Notes: generated by a model not told the origin, from the letters alone. Shown: positions 1 to 11,141, counted from the first letter of the stretch. The stretch: DNA of 64,000 bases from Dechloromonas sp. (GCA_028687035.1 JAQUAX010000011.1:80016-144015); one strand, 5' to 3'. Numbers and translations: made by a program.

Positions 1-2
1 CC

Positions 3-299
3 TGCGTTCGCGACCAGGTCAAGCTGAAGCTCCAGGAATTGGCCAAGCCCTGCGGCAACGACGCGAACTGCCTGGCCAACTACGGCCTGACCCCGGCCCG
101 CGAACTGACCAACCCGGTGGTTCAGATCCTTACCGAAGGCAAGGTTGCCGGTTCCCTGACCGCCGGCGAGCTCGCCGCCTCGACGCTGACCACCGGCCAG
201 ATCGTCGCGCTGAGTTCCCTGCTGCTGATCGGCGCAGCGGCCGTCGGCGGCGGCAGCAGCGGTACGAGCGGCACCGGCGGTACCGGCGGCACGAACTAA
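3..299 (+). CDS. Partial small protein with Gly/Thr-rich C-terminal tail (YjbE/GfcA-position gene)
   Basis: The 5' end lies outside the window; the open frame is read from base 3 to a TAA at 297-299. About 98 residues are visible. They end in a hydrophobic stretch (IVALSSLLLIGAAAV) followed by a low-complexity tail of Gly, Ser and Thr. In enterobacterial yjbEFGH and gfcABCDE operons the first gene encodes a small secreted protein with a comparable Gly/Thr tail, and this gene sits directly upstream of the same set of export genes. That positional parallel is the only basis for linking it to YjbE/GfcA; sequence identity cannot be judged here. It is followed by a terminator-like hairpin, so it may be transcribed at a higher level than the genes behind it. 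Confidence 0.6.
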   Translation, partial: CVRDQVKLKLQELAKPCGNDANCLANYGLTPARELTNPVVQILTEGKVAGSLTAGELAASTLTTGQIVALSSLLLIGAAAVGGGSSGTSGTGGTGGTN

Positions 300-346
300 G
301 CGCTGCGTCGCCGGCGCGACGTCTCCCTCATTTCCTGCGATCGATG

Positions 347-372
347 CGTCCGCACCCGGTGCGGACGTTTCT
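347..372 (+). terminator. Terminator-like hairpin between the small protein gene and wza
   Basis: A 10-bp perfect stem (CGTCCGCACC / GGTGCGGACG) with almost no loop is followed by GTTTCTC. It lies 48 bases after the stop of the upstream gene and ends about 20 bases before the wza start. It may terminate partially and set the ratio between the small protein and the export genes. Confidence 0.6.
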
Positions 373-390
373 CATATTGGCCAGTTCACC

Positions 391-1497
391 ATGAAATCAC
401 CGACCTCTTTCGCCCTTGCCCTGTGCGCCACCCTGGCTGCCGGCGGTTGTGCCTTCGCGCCCGGCCAGCATCTGGACCGCAGCCAGCTGCTCGATTCCGG
501 CAATGCCGAAAGCAGCATGGTGGAACTGGTGCCGATCACGCCCAAGCTGCTCGCCATCCAGGCCGCGGCGGCGACGCCGGCGGCGGTGCCGCAGGCGCTG
601 CTCGACTACAAGCCGGGCCCCTACCGGGTCGGCGCCGGCGACGTGCTGCAGGTGGTGGTCTGGGAACACCCGGAACTGAGCACCCCGGCCGGCCAGCAGC
701 AGCAGACCGAGGCCAACGGCCGCCTGGTGCAGCCGGACGGCACGCTGTATTTCCCCTACGTCGGCAGCCTGCAGGCCGCCGGCAAGACGCTGCCCGAACT
801 GCGCGAAATCCTGGCCCGCCGGCTGAAGGACTGGATCGAGATGCCGCAGGTCGACGTCGGCGTCGTCCGCGTCAATAGCGCCAAGGTGACCTTCTCCGGC
901 GCCTTCGACAAGGGCAACGAACAGTACATCTCGCAGGTGCCGCTGACGCTGCTGGCGGCGCTCGGCAACGCCGGCATCAAGACCGCGGAAGCCGACCTGA
1001 CCGGCCTGACGCTGAAGCGCGACGGCCAGGACTACGTGCTGGATATCGACGCGCTGAACCGCGGCGCCAACAGCCTGGGCTCGGTCTACCTGAAGCCGGG
1101 CGACCACCTGCACCTGCCCTACAACGACCGCCGCAAGGCCTACGTGATGGGCGAAGTGCTGCGCCCAATGTCGATCCCGTTCAAGACCCGTGCGCTGACA
1201 CTGACCGACGCGCTCGGCCAGGCCGGCGGCATGCGCCAGGAAACCTCGGACGGCAACGCGGTCTACGTGATCCGCGGCCTCGAAACGGTCGAACAGAAAC
1301 CGGTACGTGTTTACCAGCTGGAAGCCCGCTCGGCGACGGCGATGGCGCTGGCCAGCAAGTTCGAGGTGCAGCCGCAGGACGTGGTCTTCGTCGGCCCGGC
1401 CGGCATCACCCGCTGGAACCGCTTCATCACGCAACTGCTGCCGACCGGTCAGTTCTTCTACTTTGGCGCCAACTCCAAGAACCAGTTGAGCAACTGA
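391..1497 (+). CDS. Wza/GfcE-type polysaccharide export outer-membrane lipoprotein
   Basis: This is a 368-residue protein of the polysaccharide biosynthesis/export family, which forms the octameric outer-membrane channel for capsule or exopolysaccharide. The N-terminus is a lipoprotein signal with Cys at residue 20 (LAAGGC). A Poly_export domain follows (YRVGAGDVLQVVVWEHPEL, about residues 76-170) and then SLBB-type repeats (for example VYLKPGDHLHLP and YVMGEVLRPMSIPF). The C-terminus (RWNRFITQLLP) resembles the amphipathic helix that forms the outer-membrane pore in Wza. It is the first of four closely packed export genes; no glycosyltransferases or tyrosine kinase are in view. Confidence 0.9.
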   Translation: MKSPTSFALALCATLAAGGCAFAPGQHLDRSQLLDSGNAESSMVELVPITPKLLAIQAAAATPAAVPQALLDYKPGPYRVGAGDVLQVVVWEHPELSTPAGQQQQTEANGRLVQPDGTLYFPYVGSLQAAGKTLPELREILARRLKDWIEMPQVDVGVVRVNSAKVTFSGAFDKGNEQYISQVPLTLLAALGNAGIKTAEADLTGLTLKRDGQDYVLDIDALNRGANSLGSVYLKPGDHLHLPYNDRRKAYVMGEVLRPMSIPFKTRALTLTDALGQAGGMRQETSDGNAVYVIRGLETVEQKPVRVYQLEARSATAMALASKFEVQPQDVVFVGPAGITRWNRFITQLLPTGQFFYFGANSKNQLSN

Positions 1498-1502
1498 TCC
1501 CG

Positions 1503-2165
1503 ATGCGGCGTTTTTCTGTCATCGCCCTGTTCGCGGCCGGGCTGACCGCCGCCGGCTGCACGCCGGTGATGCAGGCCAGCCTGGATACCGCGGGCGCCGC
1601 GCTGCGCAAGCCGGCGCCGCTCGAATTCACCCGCGCCCAGGCCGACCGGCTGCCTTATGCGCTGCTGCGCATGGACAGCACGCGCTACGGTTCGGCGGTG
1701 ATGATCCTGGGCCGGGCGGTCGATGGCGAACTGTTCTGGGCCGCCTCGACCGGCCAGGTGCTGGTTGAGCGGGACGGGCTGGTCCGCCGCCTGACCGGTT
1801 TCCCGGTGACGCTGGAAGGCACCCGCTTCGTCGGCGCCGATCCGTTCGCGGCCGGCCTGCACCGCCTGACCGGCCGCACCACTGCGCGCCGCATCGTCGA
1901 CTGGATGCCGGGCTACCGCTACGGCATCGAGCTGGATAGCGAATTCGCGGTCGACGGCACGGAACGCATCGAAATCCTCGGCGACAGCTTCGAGACGCTG
2001 CACGTCGTCGAAAGGCTGCGCGCCCGCAACCTGGATTTCGCAGCGACCAACCATTACTGGGTCGACCCGGCCCGCGGCACCATTTTGAAAAGCGAACAGC
2101 AGTTGACCCCGGACCTGCGCGTAACCCTGACCGCCCTGCGCCCCTGGCGCCCCGAGGGCGCCTGA
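1503..2165 (+). CDS. yjbF: YjbF/GfcB-family outer-membrane lipoprotein
   Basis: This 220-residue protein starts 5 bases after wza and has a lipoprotein signal (FAAGLTAAGC, Cys at residue 19). The body matches the YjbF/GfcB family of exopolysaccharide/group 4 capsule operons: a short beta-rich lipoprotein with motifs such as LPYALLRMD and a late NHYWVDP. The family is required for polymer secretion but its biochemical role is not settled. Its stop overlaps the next start by one base (TGATG), so translation is probably coupled. Confidence 0.8.
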   Translation: MRRFSVIALFAAGLTAAGCTPVMQASLDTAGAALRKPAPLEFTRAQADRLPYALLRMDSTRYGSAVMILGRAVDGELFWAASTGQVLVERDGLVRRLTGFPVTLEGTRFVGADPFAAGLHRLTGRTTARRIVDWMPGYRYGIELDSEFAVDGTERIEILGDSFETLHVVERLRARNLDFAATNHYWVDPARGTILKSEQQLTPDLRVTLTALRPWRPEGA

Positions 2166-2950
2166 TGCGCGTGACCCGCTTGCGCCTCGCTGCCGGCGCG
2201 CTGTTCGGCGCCCTCCTCGCTGCAACGGCCACGGCCGGCGAAATCCGCGTCGAAGGCCGCGTGCTGAAGCCGGGCGCGCAGCCGCTGGCGAAGGACATGC
2301 GCCTGCTGAAGGCGGTGCAGGCCGCGGGCGTACGCAGCGACGCCTACCTGGCCGGCGCCGCGTGGCTGTCGACGAAAGCCCAAAGCGAGCAGCGCGACCT
2401 GAAGCTGGGCCTGCTGCACGACCTGACCCAGCTGCTCGGCAGCGCCCGCATCGAGGGCCGCCCGGCACGCGAAGCGCTGGCCCGCGACCTGCGCGAACGC
2501 ATCGAGCGCCTGCCGGTGACCGGCCGCGTGCCGGTGTCGCTCGACCCGATCCGCCTGGAACTCGAAGCCAGGCACAACCGCCGGCTGCAGGCGGGCGACG
2601 TCATTTCCTACCCGGAACGGCCGTCGACCGTGCGCGTGGTCGGCGCCGTCGTCGCCGAATGCACGCTGCCCTTCGCCGGCCTGCAGGGCGCCGCCGCGTA
2701 TGCGGCCGCCTGCCCGCGCCACGCCGCGGCCGACCCGGACTGGCTGTACGCGATCCAGCCGGACGGCGAGATCCGCCGTTTCGGCGTTGCGCCGTGGAAT
2801 GCCGAGCCGGCGCCGACGCTGGCGCCGGGGGCGACGGTGCTGGTTCCGGTCGAACCCGATGCCGAATCCGGCCTCGACTTCGCGCAGCTGAACGGCGACC
2901 TCGCCCGCTTCCTCGCGACGCAGCCGCTGCCCGCGGAGGCCCGGCCATGA
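2165..2950 (+). CDS. yjbG: YjbG/GfcC-family periplasmic capsule protein
   Basis: This 261-residue protein has a cleavable signal peptide (LFGALLAATATAGE). Family members are periplasmic and contain SLBB-like folds; the C-terminal half here has a region where a pilus/EPS SLBB repeat would fit (LEARHNRRLQAGDVISYPE and the following beta strands). It overlaps yjbF by one base and yjbH by four (ATGA), so all three are translationally coupled. The likely role is a periplasmic partner of the Wza-like channel and of the YjbH barrel. Confidence 0.75.
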   Translation: MRVTRLRLAAGALFGALLAATATAGEIRVEGRVLKPGAQPLAKDMRLLKAVQAAGVRSDAYLAGAAWLSTKAQSEQRDLKLGLLHDLTQLLGSARIEGRPAREALARDLRERIERLPVTGRVPVSLDPIRLELEARHNRRLQAGDVISYPERPSTVRVVGAVVAECTLPFAGLQGAAAYAAACPRHAAADPDWLYAIQPDGEIRRFGVAPWNAEPAPTLAPGATVLVPVEPDAESGLDFAQLNGDLARFLATQPLPAEARP

Positions 2951-5046
2951 AGCTGAAGCGCCGCCTGATCGCGCTCGCCGTATGCGCCGCCTGCAACGAA
3001 CTGGCCGCCCAGCCGGTGCCGCTGCAGGGCGACTTCGGCGGCGTCGGCCTGATGCAGACGCCGACCGCCCGGATGATGGGCGAAGGCAACGTCAGCTTCG
3101 GCTTTTCCAAGGTCGAGCCCTACGGCCGCCTGTACTTGGCCCTGCAGCCCTTCGAGTGGTTCGAGGGCGTGTTCCGCTACACCGACGTCGATACCGTGGC
3201 TTACGCGGCCGACGTGACCGGCAAGCAGAGCACCAAGGACAAGGGCTTCGACTTCAAGGTCCGCGTCTGGGAGGAGAGCCGCTGGCTGCCGCAGGTCGCC
3301 GTCGGCCTGCGCGACATCGGCGGCACCTCGCTGTTCTCGGGCGAATACGTGGTCGCCAGCAAGCGCTGGAACGATCTCGACTTCAGCCTGGGCATGGGCT
3401 GGGGCTACCTCGCCAAGCGCGGCGACATCGAGAACCCGCTGGGCTGGCTCCACGACGGTTTCAACACCCGCCCGAACGGCGGCGGCGGCCAGGGCGGCAC
3501 GGTCGCGCTGAGTTCCTTTTTCCGCGGGCCGGCGGCGCTGTTCGGCGGCGTGCAGTGGCAGACGCCGTGGGAACCGCTGCAGCTGAAGCTGGAATACGAA
3601 GGCAACAATTACCGCAACGACTATGGCGGCCCGACGGTCAAGCAGGATTCGGCGCTGAACTACGGGGCGAGCTACCGCCTGAACGACGCGCTGACCTTCC
3701 ACGCCGGCTGGGAACGCGGCAACACGATGATGATCGGCCTCTCGCTGCAGGGCGATTTCAGCCCGCGCAGCGTATCGCCGCGCAAGGTGTCCGACCCGCC
3801 GGCCGAGCCGGTGCGGGCCACCGACGCGCGGCCGGAAGGCCCGGCCAACTGGCCGGACATCGCGCAGCGCCTGGAAAAGAGTGCCGGTTTCCGCGTCGAC
3901 CGCATCAAGCAGCGCGAACGCGAACTGGTCGTCGAGGGCGAGCAGCGCCGCTACCGCCCCGGCCCGACCGGCCTCGGCCGCGCCGCGCGCGTGCTGGACA
4001 AGGCGGCCGGACCGGATGTCGACTGGCTGACCGTCGCCGAAAAGCGCGACGGCATGCCGCTGGTCGAAACCTCGGTGAATCGCGAAAGCTTCCGCGACGC
4101 GGTGCGCGACGAGGCGCCGCTGTCGGCCGTCCAGCGCACTATCGAGCACGCCGAGCCGCTGCCGCGCCAGGAAACGACGCTGTACGAGGCGCCGCCGGCC
4201 GATCCGCTGACCTGGGGCACCAGCCTCGGTTACCGGCAGAACCTGGGCGGCCCGGACGGCTTCATCCTGTACCAGTTCAACGCCAACCTGGAAGCCGAGT
4301 ACCGGCTGGCGCCGGGGACCTGGATCGACGGCCGGCTGAGCGCCAACCTGCTGAACAACTACGACAAGTTCGTCTATACGGCGCCGAGCAACCTGCCGCG
4401 CGTGCGTACCCTGGTCCGCGAGTACCTGGTCAGTTCGGACATCACGATGCCGGTGCTGCAGGCGACGCACGCCCGCCGGCTGGAGCCCGAGGTCTACGGC
4501 ATGGTCTATGCCGGCTACCTGGAAACGATGTTCGCCGGCGTCGGCGGCGAAATGCTGTACCGGCCGCTGAACAGCCCGCTGGCCGTCGGCTTCAACGCCA
4601 ACTGGGTCAAGCAGCGCGGCTTCAACCAGGATTTCGCGCTGCGCGACTACGACGTGTTCACCGGCCACGTCAGCGCCTATTACCGCGACCTGCTCCCGGG
4701 CACGCTGCTGACGCTGAGCGCCGGCCGCTACCTGGCCGGCGACTGGGGCGGCACCGTCGACATCGCGCGCGAATTCTCGAACGGCGTTCGCATGGGCGTC
4801 TGGGCGACGCAGACCAACGTGTCGCGCGAGCAGTTCGGCGAAGGCAGCTTCGACAAGGGCTTCTACCTGTCGGTGCCGTTCGACGTGATGGGCACGCGCT
4901 CGACGCGCGACCGCGCCAACCTGGTGATCCAGCCGCTGATCCGCGACGGCGGCGCCCGCCTGCAGCGCGAACGCTCGCTGTACGACATGACCGAAGAGCG
5001 GGATTCCCGCTTCCTGCACCAGAACTTCCCGCAGATCCGGGACTGA
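2947..5046 (+). CDS. yjbH: YjbH/GfcD-family outer-membrane exopolysaccharide protein
   Basis: The start at 2947 was chosen because ATGA overlaps the yjbG stop and gives a signal peptide at once (LIALAVCAACNELAAQ). The open frame extends about 580 bases further upstream, but that part is a shadow of yjbG. The 699-residue product matches the YjbH family of predicted outer-membrane barrels. The early signature GGVGLMQTPTARMMGEGNVS is followed by many alternating amphipathic strands and an aromatic-rich C-terminal half. It is the last gene of the operon. Usual family length is about 700 residues, so it appears complete. Confidence 0.85.
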   Translation: MKLKRRLIALAVCAACNELAAQPVPLQGDFGGVGLMQTPTARMMGEGNVSFGFSKVEPYGRLYLALQPFEWFEGVFRYTDVDTVAYAADVTGKQSTKDKGFDFKVRVWEESRWLPQVAVGLRDIGGTSLFSGEYVVASKRWNDLDFSLGMGWGYLAKRGDIENPLGWLHDGFNTRPNGGGGQGGTVALSSFFRGPAALFGGVQWQTPWEPLQLKLEYEGNNYRNDYGGPTVKQDSALNYGASYRLNDALTFHAGWERGNTMMIGLSLQGDFSPRSVSPRKVSDPPAEPVRATDARPEGPANWPDIAQRLEKSAGFRVDRIKQRERELVVEGEQRRYRPGPTGLGRAARVLDKAAGPDVDWLTVAEKRDGMPLVETSVNRESFRDAVRDEAPLSAVQRTIEHAEPLPRQETTLYEAPPADPLTWGTSLGYRQNLGGPDGFILYQFNANLEAEYRLAPGTWIDGRLSANLLNNYDKFVYTAPSNLPRVRTLVREYLVSSDITMPVLQATHARRLEPEVYGMVYAGYLETMFAGVGGEMLYRPLNSPLAVGFNANWVKQRGFNQDFALRDYDVFTGHVSAYYRDLLPGTLLTLSAGRYLAGDWGGTVDIAREFSNGVRMGVWATQTNVSREQFGEGSFDKGFYLSVPFDVMGTRSTRDRANLVIQPLIRDGGARLQRERSLYDMTEERDSRFLHQNFPQIRD

Positions 5047-5064
5047 GGGGCGGCTATCGCCGGT

Positions 5065-5093
5065 GCGGAGGATCGATCGCTTCGATCCTCCGC
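5065..5093 (+). other. Strong hairpin after yjbH
   Basis: A perfect 12-bp stem (GCGGAGGATCGA / TCGATCCTCCGC, 5-base loop) lies 19 bases after the yjbH stop. There is no T-tract behind it, so it is more likely a 3'-end stabilising structure or a Rho-associated end than a classical intrinsic terminator. The rest of 5047-5156 shows nothing else. Confidence 0.5.
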
Positions 5094-5156
5094 AGCAGAC
5101 AAAATAAGCCATCGTTTCTTTCAGCTGCCTGACTCCAATTCCGGCACCTGAAAAGT

Positions 5157-5432
5157 TCAGCGCCCCTCGCGGGTATGCCACAGCCGCAGCACGTAGATGA
5201 TCGAATCCTGAAGTTCGTAGCGAACCTCATACTCCCCGACCAGAATTCGCCGTACCTCGCGCGGCTCGAACTGGAAGAGTTGCTCGCCGATGCGGGGGTT
5301 AGTCAGCAGAATGCTCGGGGCCCTGGTCAGCGCCTGAACCGCCCGCGCGGCGGCAGACTTGTTCACCGGAGCCAGGAATTCATACAAGCGCGCCAGATCG
5401 GCAAGCGCCTTGCTGGTCCACTTCAGTTCCAT
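5157..5432 (-). CDS. ParE/RelE-superfamily toxin
   Basis: This is a 91-residue protein of the ParE/RelE plasmid-stabilisation toxin family (MELKWTSKALADLARLYEFL at the start, RRILVGEYEVRYEL in the middle, LRLWHTREGR at the end). The ATG at 5432 was chosen because it overlaps the antitoxin stop by one base (TGATG). ParE-type members poison DNA gyrase while RelE-type members cut mRNA; the sequence favours the ParE branch, but the target cannot be proved by eye. It forms a two-gene operon with the antitoxin upstream. Confidence 0.85.
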   Translation of the reverse strand: MELKWTSKALADLARLYEFLAPVNKSAAARAVQALTRAPSILLTNPRIGEQLFQFEPREVRRILVGEYEVRYELQDSIIYVLRLWHTREGR

Positions 5433-5698
5433 CAACGCGGCACCGGCAGCGGCTGGTCGGTGCCAAGGCTCTCCGCCCACACTTGCACGGCCTGGTGATC
5501 GATGACGCGGCCAGCGTCTACGTCGGCCAGCGCTTCCTGGGTCAGTCTGTCGCGCTCCTCTTCCTGGGCGATCCAGGCGGAAAGTGCCTGCTTCATGATC
5601 CAGCCGCGCGAGCGCTCAAGTCGTGAAGCCATCTGATCTACCTTGTCGGCCAGCAGAAGCGGCACGTGTGCGGTCAGCACCTTGGTTGCTGCAGTCAT
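5432..5698 (-). CDS. CopG/ribbon-helix-helix-type antitoxin
   Basis: This 88-residue protein is placed directly before the toxin, as expected for a type II module. The N-terminus (TKVLTAHVPLLLADKVDQMA) followed by LERSRGWIMKQALSAWI fits a ribbon-helix-helix DNA-binding domain. The C-terminal half is acidic and would wrap the toxin. It has a good ribosome site (AGGAGG, 6 bases before the ATG). It probably autorepresses the operon through the palindrome at 5726-5741. Confidence 0.85.
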   Translation of the reverse strand: MTAATKVLTAHVPLLLADKVDQMASRLERSRGWIMKQALSAWIAQEEERDRLTQEALADVDAGRVIDHQAVQVWAESLGTDQPLPVPR

Positions 5699-5725
5699 AT
5701 TGCACCTCCTATCGGAACTTGATCT

Positions 5726-5741
5726 TGCCTATACCGGCAAT
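5726..5741. promoter_or_regulatory. Candidate operator of the toxin-antitoxin operon
   Basis: A palindrome TTGCC-N6-GGCAA lies 28 bases upstream of the antitoxin ATG, in the only non-coding AT-rich stretch here. The position fits autoregulation by the antitoxin or toxin-antitoxin complex. The remainder of 5742-5861 shows no gene or convincing motif. Confidence 0.45.
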
Positions 5742-5861
5742 AAATCATAGTGATTGGTTCTGAATCAGCCAAGCAGAATAGGTGCTGCCCGGCAAGCAAG
5801 ACGCCCATCCGCGAGATGTCGGCCCGGCTCCGCCCGCGGAGCTGACCGCCCCCGGAGATCA

Positions 5862-5876
5862 GCGGGCGAAGCCCGC
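5862..5876 (-). other. UUCG-loop hairpin at the end of draT
   Basis: On the minus strand GCGGGCTTCGCCCGC folds into a tight hairpin with a UUCG tetraloop, 4 bases after the draT stop codon. It lacks a T-tract, so it is a 3'-end structure rather than a certain terminator. Confidence 0.45.
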
Positions 5877-5880
5877 CGTT

Positions 5881-7840
<1,960 letters not shown>

Positions 7841-7853
7841 TTCCGCGTCATGA

Positions 7854-7926
7854 CGCCGGTGACTTTGTCGACTTCGCCTTGCCGTGCTGATCGCACTGTC
7901 TGCGGCTCGTCTTCGCGTCACCGGCG
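7854..7926 (+). repeat. Inverted repeat in the nifH-nifD spacer
   Basis: CGCCGGTGAC (7854-7863) and its exact complement GTCACCGGCG (7917-7926) can pair across 53 bases of spacer in the nifHDK transcript. Structures between nifH and nifD commonly protect or process the message so that NifH is made in excess; that role is inferred here. Confidence 0.55.
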
Positions 7927-8004
7927 CCCTGCCGCGAAATCGCAATGAATCAACGTTCAACCAGCACGCCGGCCACGGATTGGTGGCGGCGTCAGGAGGA
8001 AAAC

Positions 8005-9477
8005 ATGACGACTCTGTCTCGCGAAGAAACCGAAGCCCTCATCGCCGAGGTGCTCGAGGTTTATCCGGAAAAAGCCCAGAAGGACCGCAAGAAGCACCTC
8101 GCGGTCAACGACCCGTCGGTCGAACAATCCAAGAAGTGCATCACCTCCAACCGCAAGTCGCTGCCCGGCGTGATGACCATCCGCGGCTGCGCCTACGCCG
8201 GTTCCAAGGGCGTGGTCTGGGGTCCGATCAAGGACATGATCCACATCTCGCACGGTCCCGTCGGCTGCGGCCAGTACTCGCGCGCCGGCCGCCGCAACTA
8301 CTACGTCGGCACGACCGGCATCAACAGCTTCGGCACGATGAACTTCACGTCCGATTTTCAGGAAAAGGACATCGTGTTCGGCGGCGACAAGAAGCTGGCC
8401 AAGCTGATCGAGGAAGTCGAACAGCTGTTCCCGCTGCACAACGGCATCTCGGTGCAGTCCGAGTGCCCGATCGGCCTGATCGGCGACGACATCGAGTCGG
8501 TTTCCAAGAAGGCCACCACCGTCATCAACAAGCCGGTCATCCCGGTCCGCTGCGAAGGTTTCCGCGGCGTGTCGCAGTCGCTCGGCCACCACATCGCCAA
8601 CGACGCGATCCGCGACTGGGTGCTCGACAAGCGCGACGGCCAGCCGTATGAATCGACGCCTTACGACGTCGCGATCATCGGCGACTACAACATCGGCGGC
8701 GACGCGTGGGCGACCCGCATCCTGCTCGAGGAAATGGGCCTGCGCGTCGTCGCCCAGTGGTCCGGCGACGGCACGCTGGCCGAGATGATGAACACGCCGA
8801 AGGTCAAGCTGAACCTGCTGCACTGCTACCGCTCGATGAACTACATCAGCCGGCACATGGAAGAGAAGTACGGCATTCCGTACATGGAATACAACTTCTT
8901 CGGGCCGACCAAGATCATCGAGTCGCTGCGCAAGATCGCCGCCTTCTTCGACGACTCCGTCAAGGAGAAGACCGAGGCCGTGATCGCCCGCTACCAGCCG
9001 ATGATGGACGCCATCATCGCCAAGTACAAGCCACGCCTCGAAGGGAAGAAGGTCATGCTCTACGTCGGCGGCCTGCGTCCGCGCCACGTGATCGGCGCCT
9101 ACGAGGACCTCGGCATGGAAGTCATCGGCACCGGCTACGAGTTCGCGCACAACGACGACTACGACCGGACGATCAAGGAAATGGGCGACGCGACGCTGCT
9201 CTACGACGACGTCACCGGCTTCGAGCTGGAGGAGTTCGTCAAGAAGCTGAAGCCGGACATGGTCGGCTCCGGCATCAAGGAAAAGTACATCTTCCAGAAA
9301 ATGGGCATTCCGCTGCGCCAGATGCACTCGTGGGACTACTCCGGCCCCTACCACGGCTACGACGGCTTCGCGATCTTCGCCCGCGACATGGACATCGCGC
9401 TGTCGAACCCGACCTTCAAGAACCTGACGCCCCCGTGGAAGAAGGTCGAAGCCGAAGAAGTCAAGAAGGCCGCCTGA
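8005..9477 (+). CDS. nifD: Nitrogenase MoFe protein alpha chain NifD
   Basis: The protein has 490 residues when started at the ATG at 8005, which is preceded by AGGAGG. An in-frame ATG 60 bases upstream lacks a ribosome site. The P-cluster ligands Cys62, Cys88 and Cys154 and the FeMo-cofactor ligands Cys275 and His442 are all present, at the same numbering as the Azotobacter vinelandii protein. This shows a canonical molybdenum enzyme, not a VnfD or AnfD form. It forms the alpha2beta2 dinitrogenase with NifK, encoded 58 bases downstream. Confidence 0.98.
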   Translation: MTTLSREETEALIAEVLEVYPEKAQKDRKKHLAVNDPSVEQSKKCITSNRKSLPGVMTIRGCAYAGSKGVVWGPIKDMIHISHGPVGCGQYSRAGRRNYYVGTTGINSFGTMNFTSDFQEKDIVFGGDKKLAKLIEEVEQLFPLHNGISVQSECPIGLIGDDIESVSKKATTVINKPVIPVRCEGFRGVSQSLGHHIANDAIRDWVLDKRDGQPYESTPYDVAIIGDYNIGGDAWATRILLEEMGLRVVAQWSGDGTLAEMMNTPKVKLNLLHCYRSMNYISRHMEEKYGIPYMEYNFFGPTKIIESLRKIAAFFDDSVKEKTEAVIARYQPMMDAIIAKYKPRLEGKKVMLYVGGLRPRHVIGAYEDLGMEVIGTGYEFAHNDDYDRTIKEMGDATLLYDDVTGFELEEFVKKLKPDMVGSGIKEKYIFQKMGIPLRQMHSWDYSGPYHGYDGFAIFARDMDIALSNPTFKNLTPPWKKVEAEEVKKAA

Positions 9478-9535
9478 GGCAACTCTTCAACCTTGTGCCG
9501 GACCGCGGATGAGCGGCTCCGGCAAGGAGATAGCA

Positions 9536-11104
9536 ATGCAAACTGCAGACAACATCAAGCCCTGCTACCCGCTGTTCCGCGACGACGACTACAAGGAAAA
9601 CCTGGCCAAGAAGCGCGACCAGTTCGAGGAAGGCCATGCCGCCGACAAGGTGTACGAGACCTTCATGTGGTCGACGACCCAGGAATACCAGGATCTGAAC
9701 TTCAAGCGCGAAGCGCTGACCGTCGATCCGGCCAAGGCCTGCCAGCCGCTCGGCGCCGTGCTGTGCGCCTCCGGCTTCCACAAGACCCTGCCCTACGTGC
9801 ATGGTTCGCAGGGCTGCGTCGCCTACTTCCGCTCCTACTTCAACCGCCACTTCAAGGAACCGTGCTCCTGCGTTTCCGACTCGATGACCGAGGACGCGGC
9901 GGTGTTCGGCGGCCAGAAGAACATGTTCGACGGCCTGGCCAACGCCAAGGCGCTGTACAAGCCGGACATCATCGCCGTGTCGACGACCTGCATGGCCGAA
10001 GTCATCGGTGACGACCTGAACGCCTTCATCAACAACTCGAAGAAGGAAGGTCACATCCCGGACGACTTCCCGGTGCCCTTCGCCCACACGCCGTCCTTCG
10101 TCGGTTCGCACGTGACCGGCTGGGACAACATGGAAGAAGGCATCCTGCGCTACTTCACGCTGAACGACATGGCCGGCAAGGTCGTCGGCAGCAACGGCAA
10201 GGTCAACGTGGTGCCCGGTTTCGAGACCTATCTCGGCAACTACCGCGTGATCAAGCGCATGCTGGCCGACATGGGCGTCGGCTGCACGATGCTGTCCGAC
10301 CCGTCGGAAGTCTTCGATACGCCGGCCGACGGCGAATTCCGGATGTACTCGGGCGGCACGACGATCGCCGAGGTCAAGGACGCGCCGAACGCCATCACGA
10401 CGATCCTGCTGCAGCCCTTCCAGCTGGAAAAGACGAAGAAGTTCGTCGAAGGCACCTGGAACCACGAGGTGCCGAAGCTGAACATCCCGATGGGCGTCGA
10501 ATGGACCGACGAGTTCCTGATGTCGGTCTCGGAAGCCACCGGCAAGCCGATCCCGGCCGCGCTGGAACTGGAACGCGGCCGCTGCATGGACCTGATCTCC
10601 GACAGCCACGCCTGGCTGCACGGCAAGAAGTTCGCGCTGTACGGCGACCCGGACTTCGTCATGGGCATGGTCAAGATCCTGCTCGAAGTCGGCGCCGAGC
10701 CGACCCACATCCTGTCCCACAACGGCAACAAGCGCTGGGCCAAGGCGATGCAGAAGCTGCTCGATTCCAGCCCGTTCGGCGTCAATGGCAAGGTCTATGC
10801 CGGCAACGACCTGTGGCACCTGCGCAGCCTGTGCTTCACGGACAAGCCGGATTTCCTGATCGGCAACTCCTACGGCAAGTACATCCAGCGCGACACGAAG
10901 TACAAGGGTGAAGAGTTCGAGGTGCCGCTGATCCGCATCGGCTTCCCGATCTTCGACCGCCACCACATGCACCGCGCCACCACATTGGGCTACGAGGGAA
11001 TGATGTCGGTGGTCACCCAGCTGACCAACGCCGTGCTCGAGCAGCTCGACAAGGAAACGATGGGCATGGGGACGACGGACTTCAACTTCGACCTGGTTCG
11101 CTAA
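9536..11104 (+). CDS. nifK: Nitrogenase MoFe protein beta chain NifK
   Basis: The start at 9536 follows AAGGAGA by 6 bases; a possible upstream ATG at 9509 has no ribosome site. The 522-residue product has the P-cluster cysteines Cys69, Cys94 and Cys152 (AKACQPLGA, GSQGCVAYF, STTCMAEVIGDD). The N-terminal extension (PCYPLFRDDDYKENLAKKR) is typical of group I NifK. It pairs with NifD. A very GC-rich hairpin after the stop separates the structural genes from the accessory genes. Confidence 0.98.
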   Translation: MQTADNIKPCYPLFRDDDYKENLAKKRDQFEEGHAADKVYETFMWSTTQEYQDLNFKREALTVDPAKACQPLGAVLCASGFHKTLPYVHGSQGCVAYFRSYFNRHFKEPCSCVSDSMTEDAAVFGGQKNMFDGLANAKALYKPDIIAVSTTCMAEVIGDDLNAFINNSKKEGHIPDDFPVPFAHTPSFVGSHVTGWDNMEEGILRYFTLNDMAGKVVGSNGKVNVVPGFETYLGNYRVIKRMLADMGVGCTMLSDPSEVFDTPADGEFRMYSGGTTIAEVKDAPNAITTILLQPFQLEKTKKFVEGTWNHEVPKLNIPMGVEWTDEFLMSVSEATGKPIPAALELERGRCMDLISDSHAWLHGKKFALYGDPDFVMGMVKILLEVGAEPTHILSHNGNKRWAKAMQKLLDSSPFGVNGKVYAGNDLWHLRSLCFTDKPDFLIGNSYGKYIQRDTKYKGEEFEVPLIRIGFPIFDRHHMHRATTLGYEGMMSVVTQLTNAVLEQLDKETMGMGTTDFNFDLVR

Positions 11105-11113
11105 CCGGAACCG

Positions 11114-11141
11114 CCGGCGGGGTCCCCCCGGGCCCCGCCGG
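11114..11141 (+). other. GC-rich hairpin between nifK and nifT
   Basis: A 9-bp perfect stem (CCGGCGGGG / CCCCGCCGG) closes a 10-base loop, 9 bases after the nifK stop, with no T-tract. It is probably an mRNA stabiliser or partial attenuator that keeps nifHDK message above that of the downstream genes. Confidence 0.6.

Noticed and set aside
2362..2946. Upstream extension of the yjbH frame
   Set aside because: The extra 195 codons lie in an alternative frame of yjbG and are Arg/Pro-rich. The signal peptide and ATGA overlap place the start at 2947.
8005..11104. Alternative (V- or Fe-only) nitrogenase
   Set aside because: No vnfG/anfG gene lies between the alpha and beta chains, and NifD has Cys275/His442 and a long N-terminal NifK extension typical of the molybdenum enzyme.
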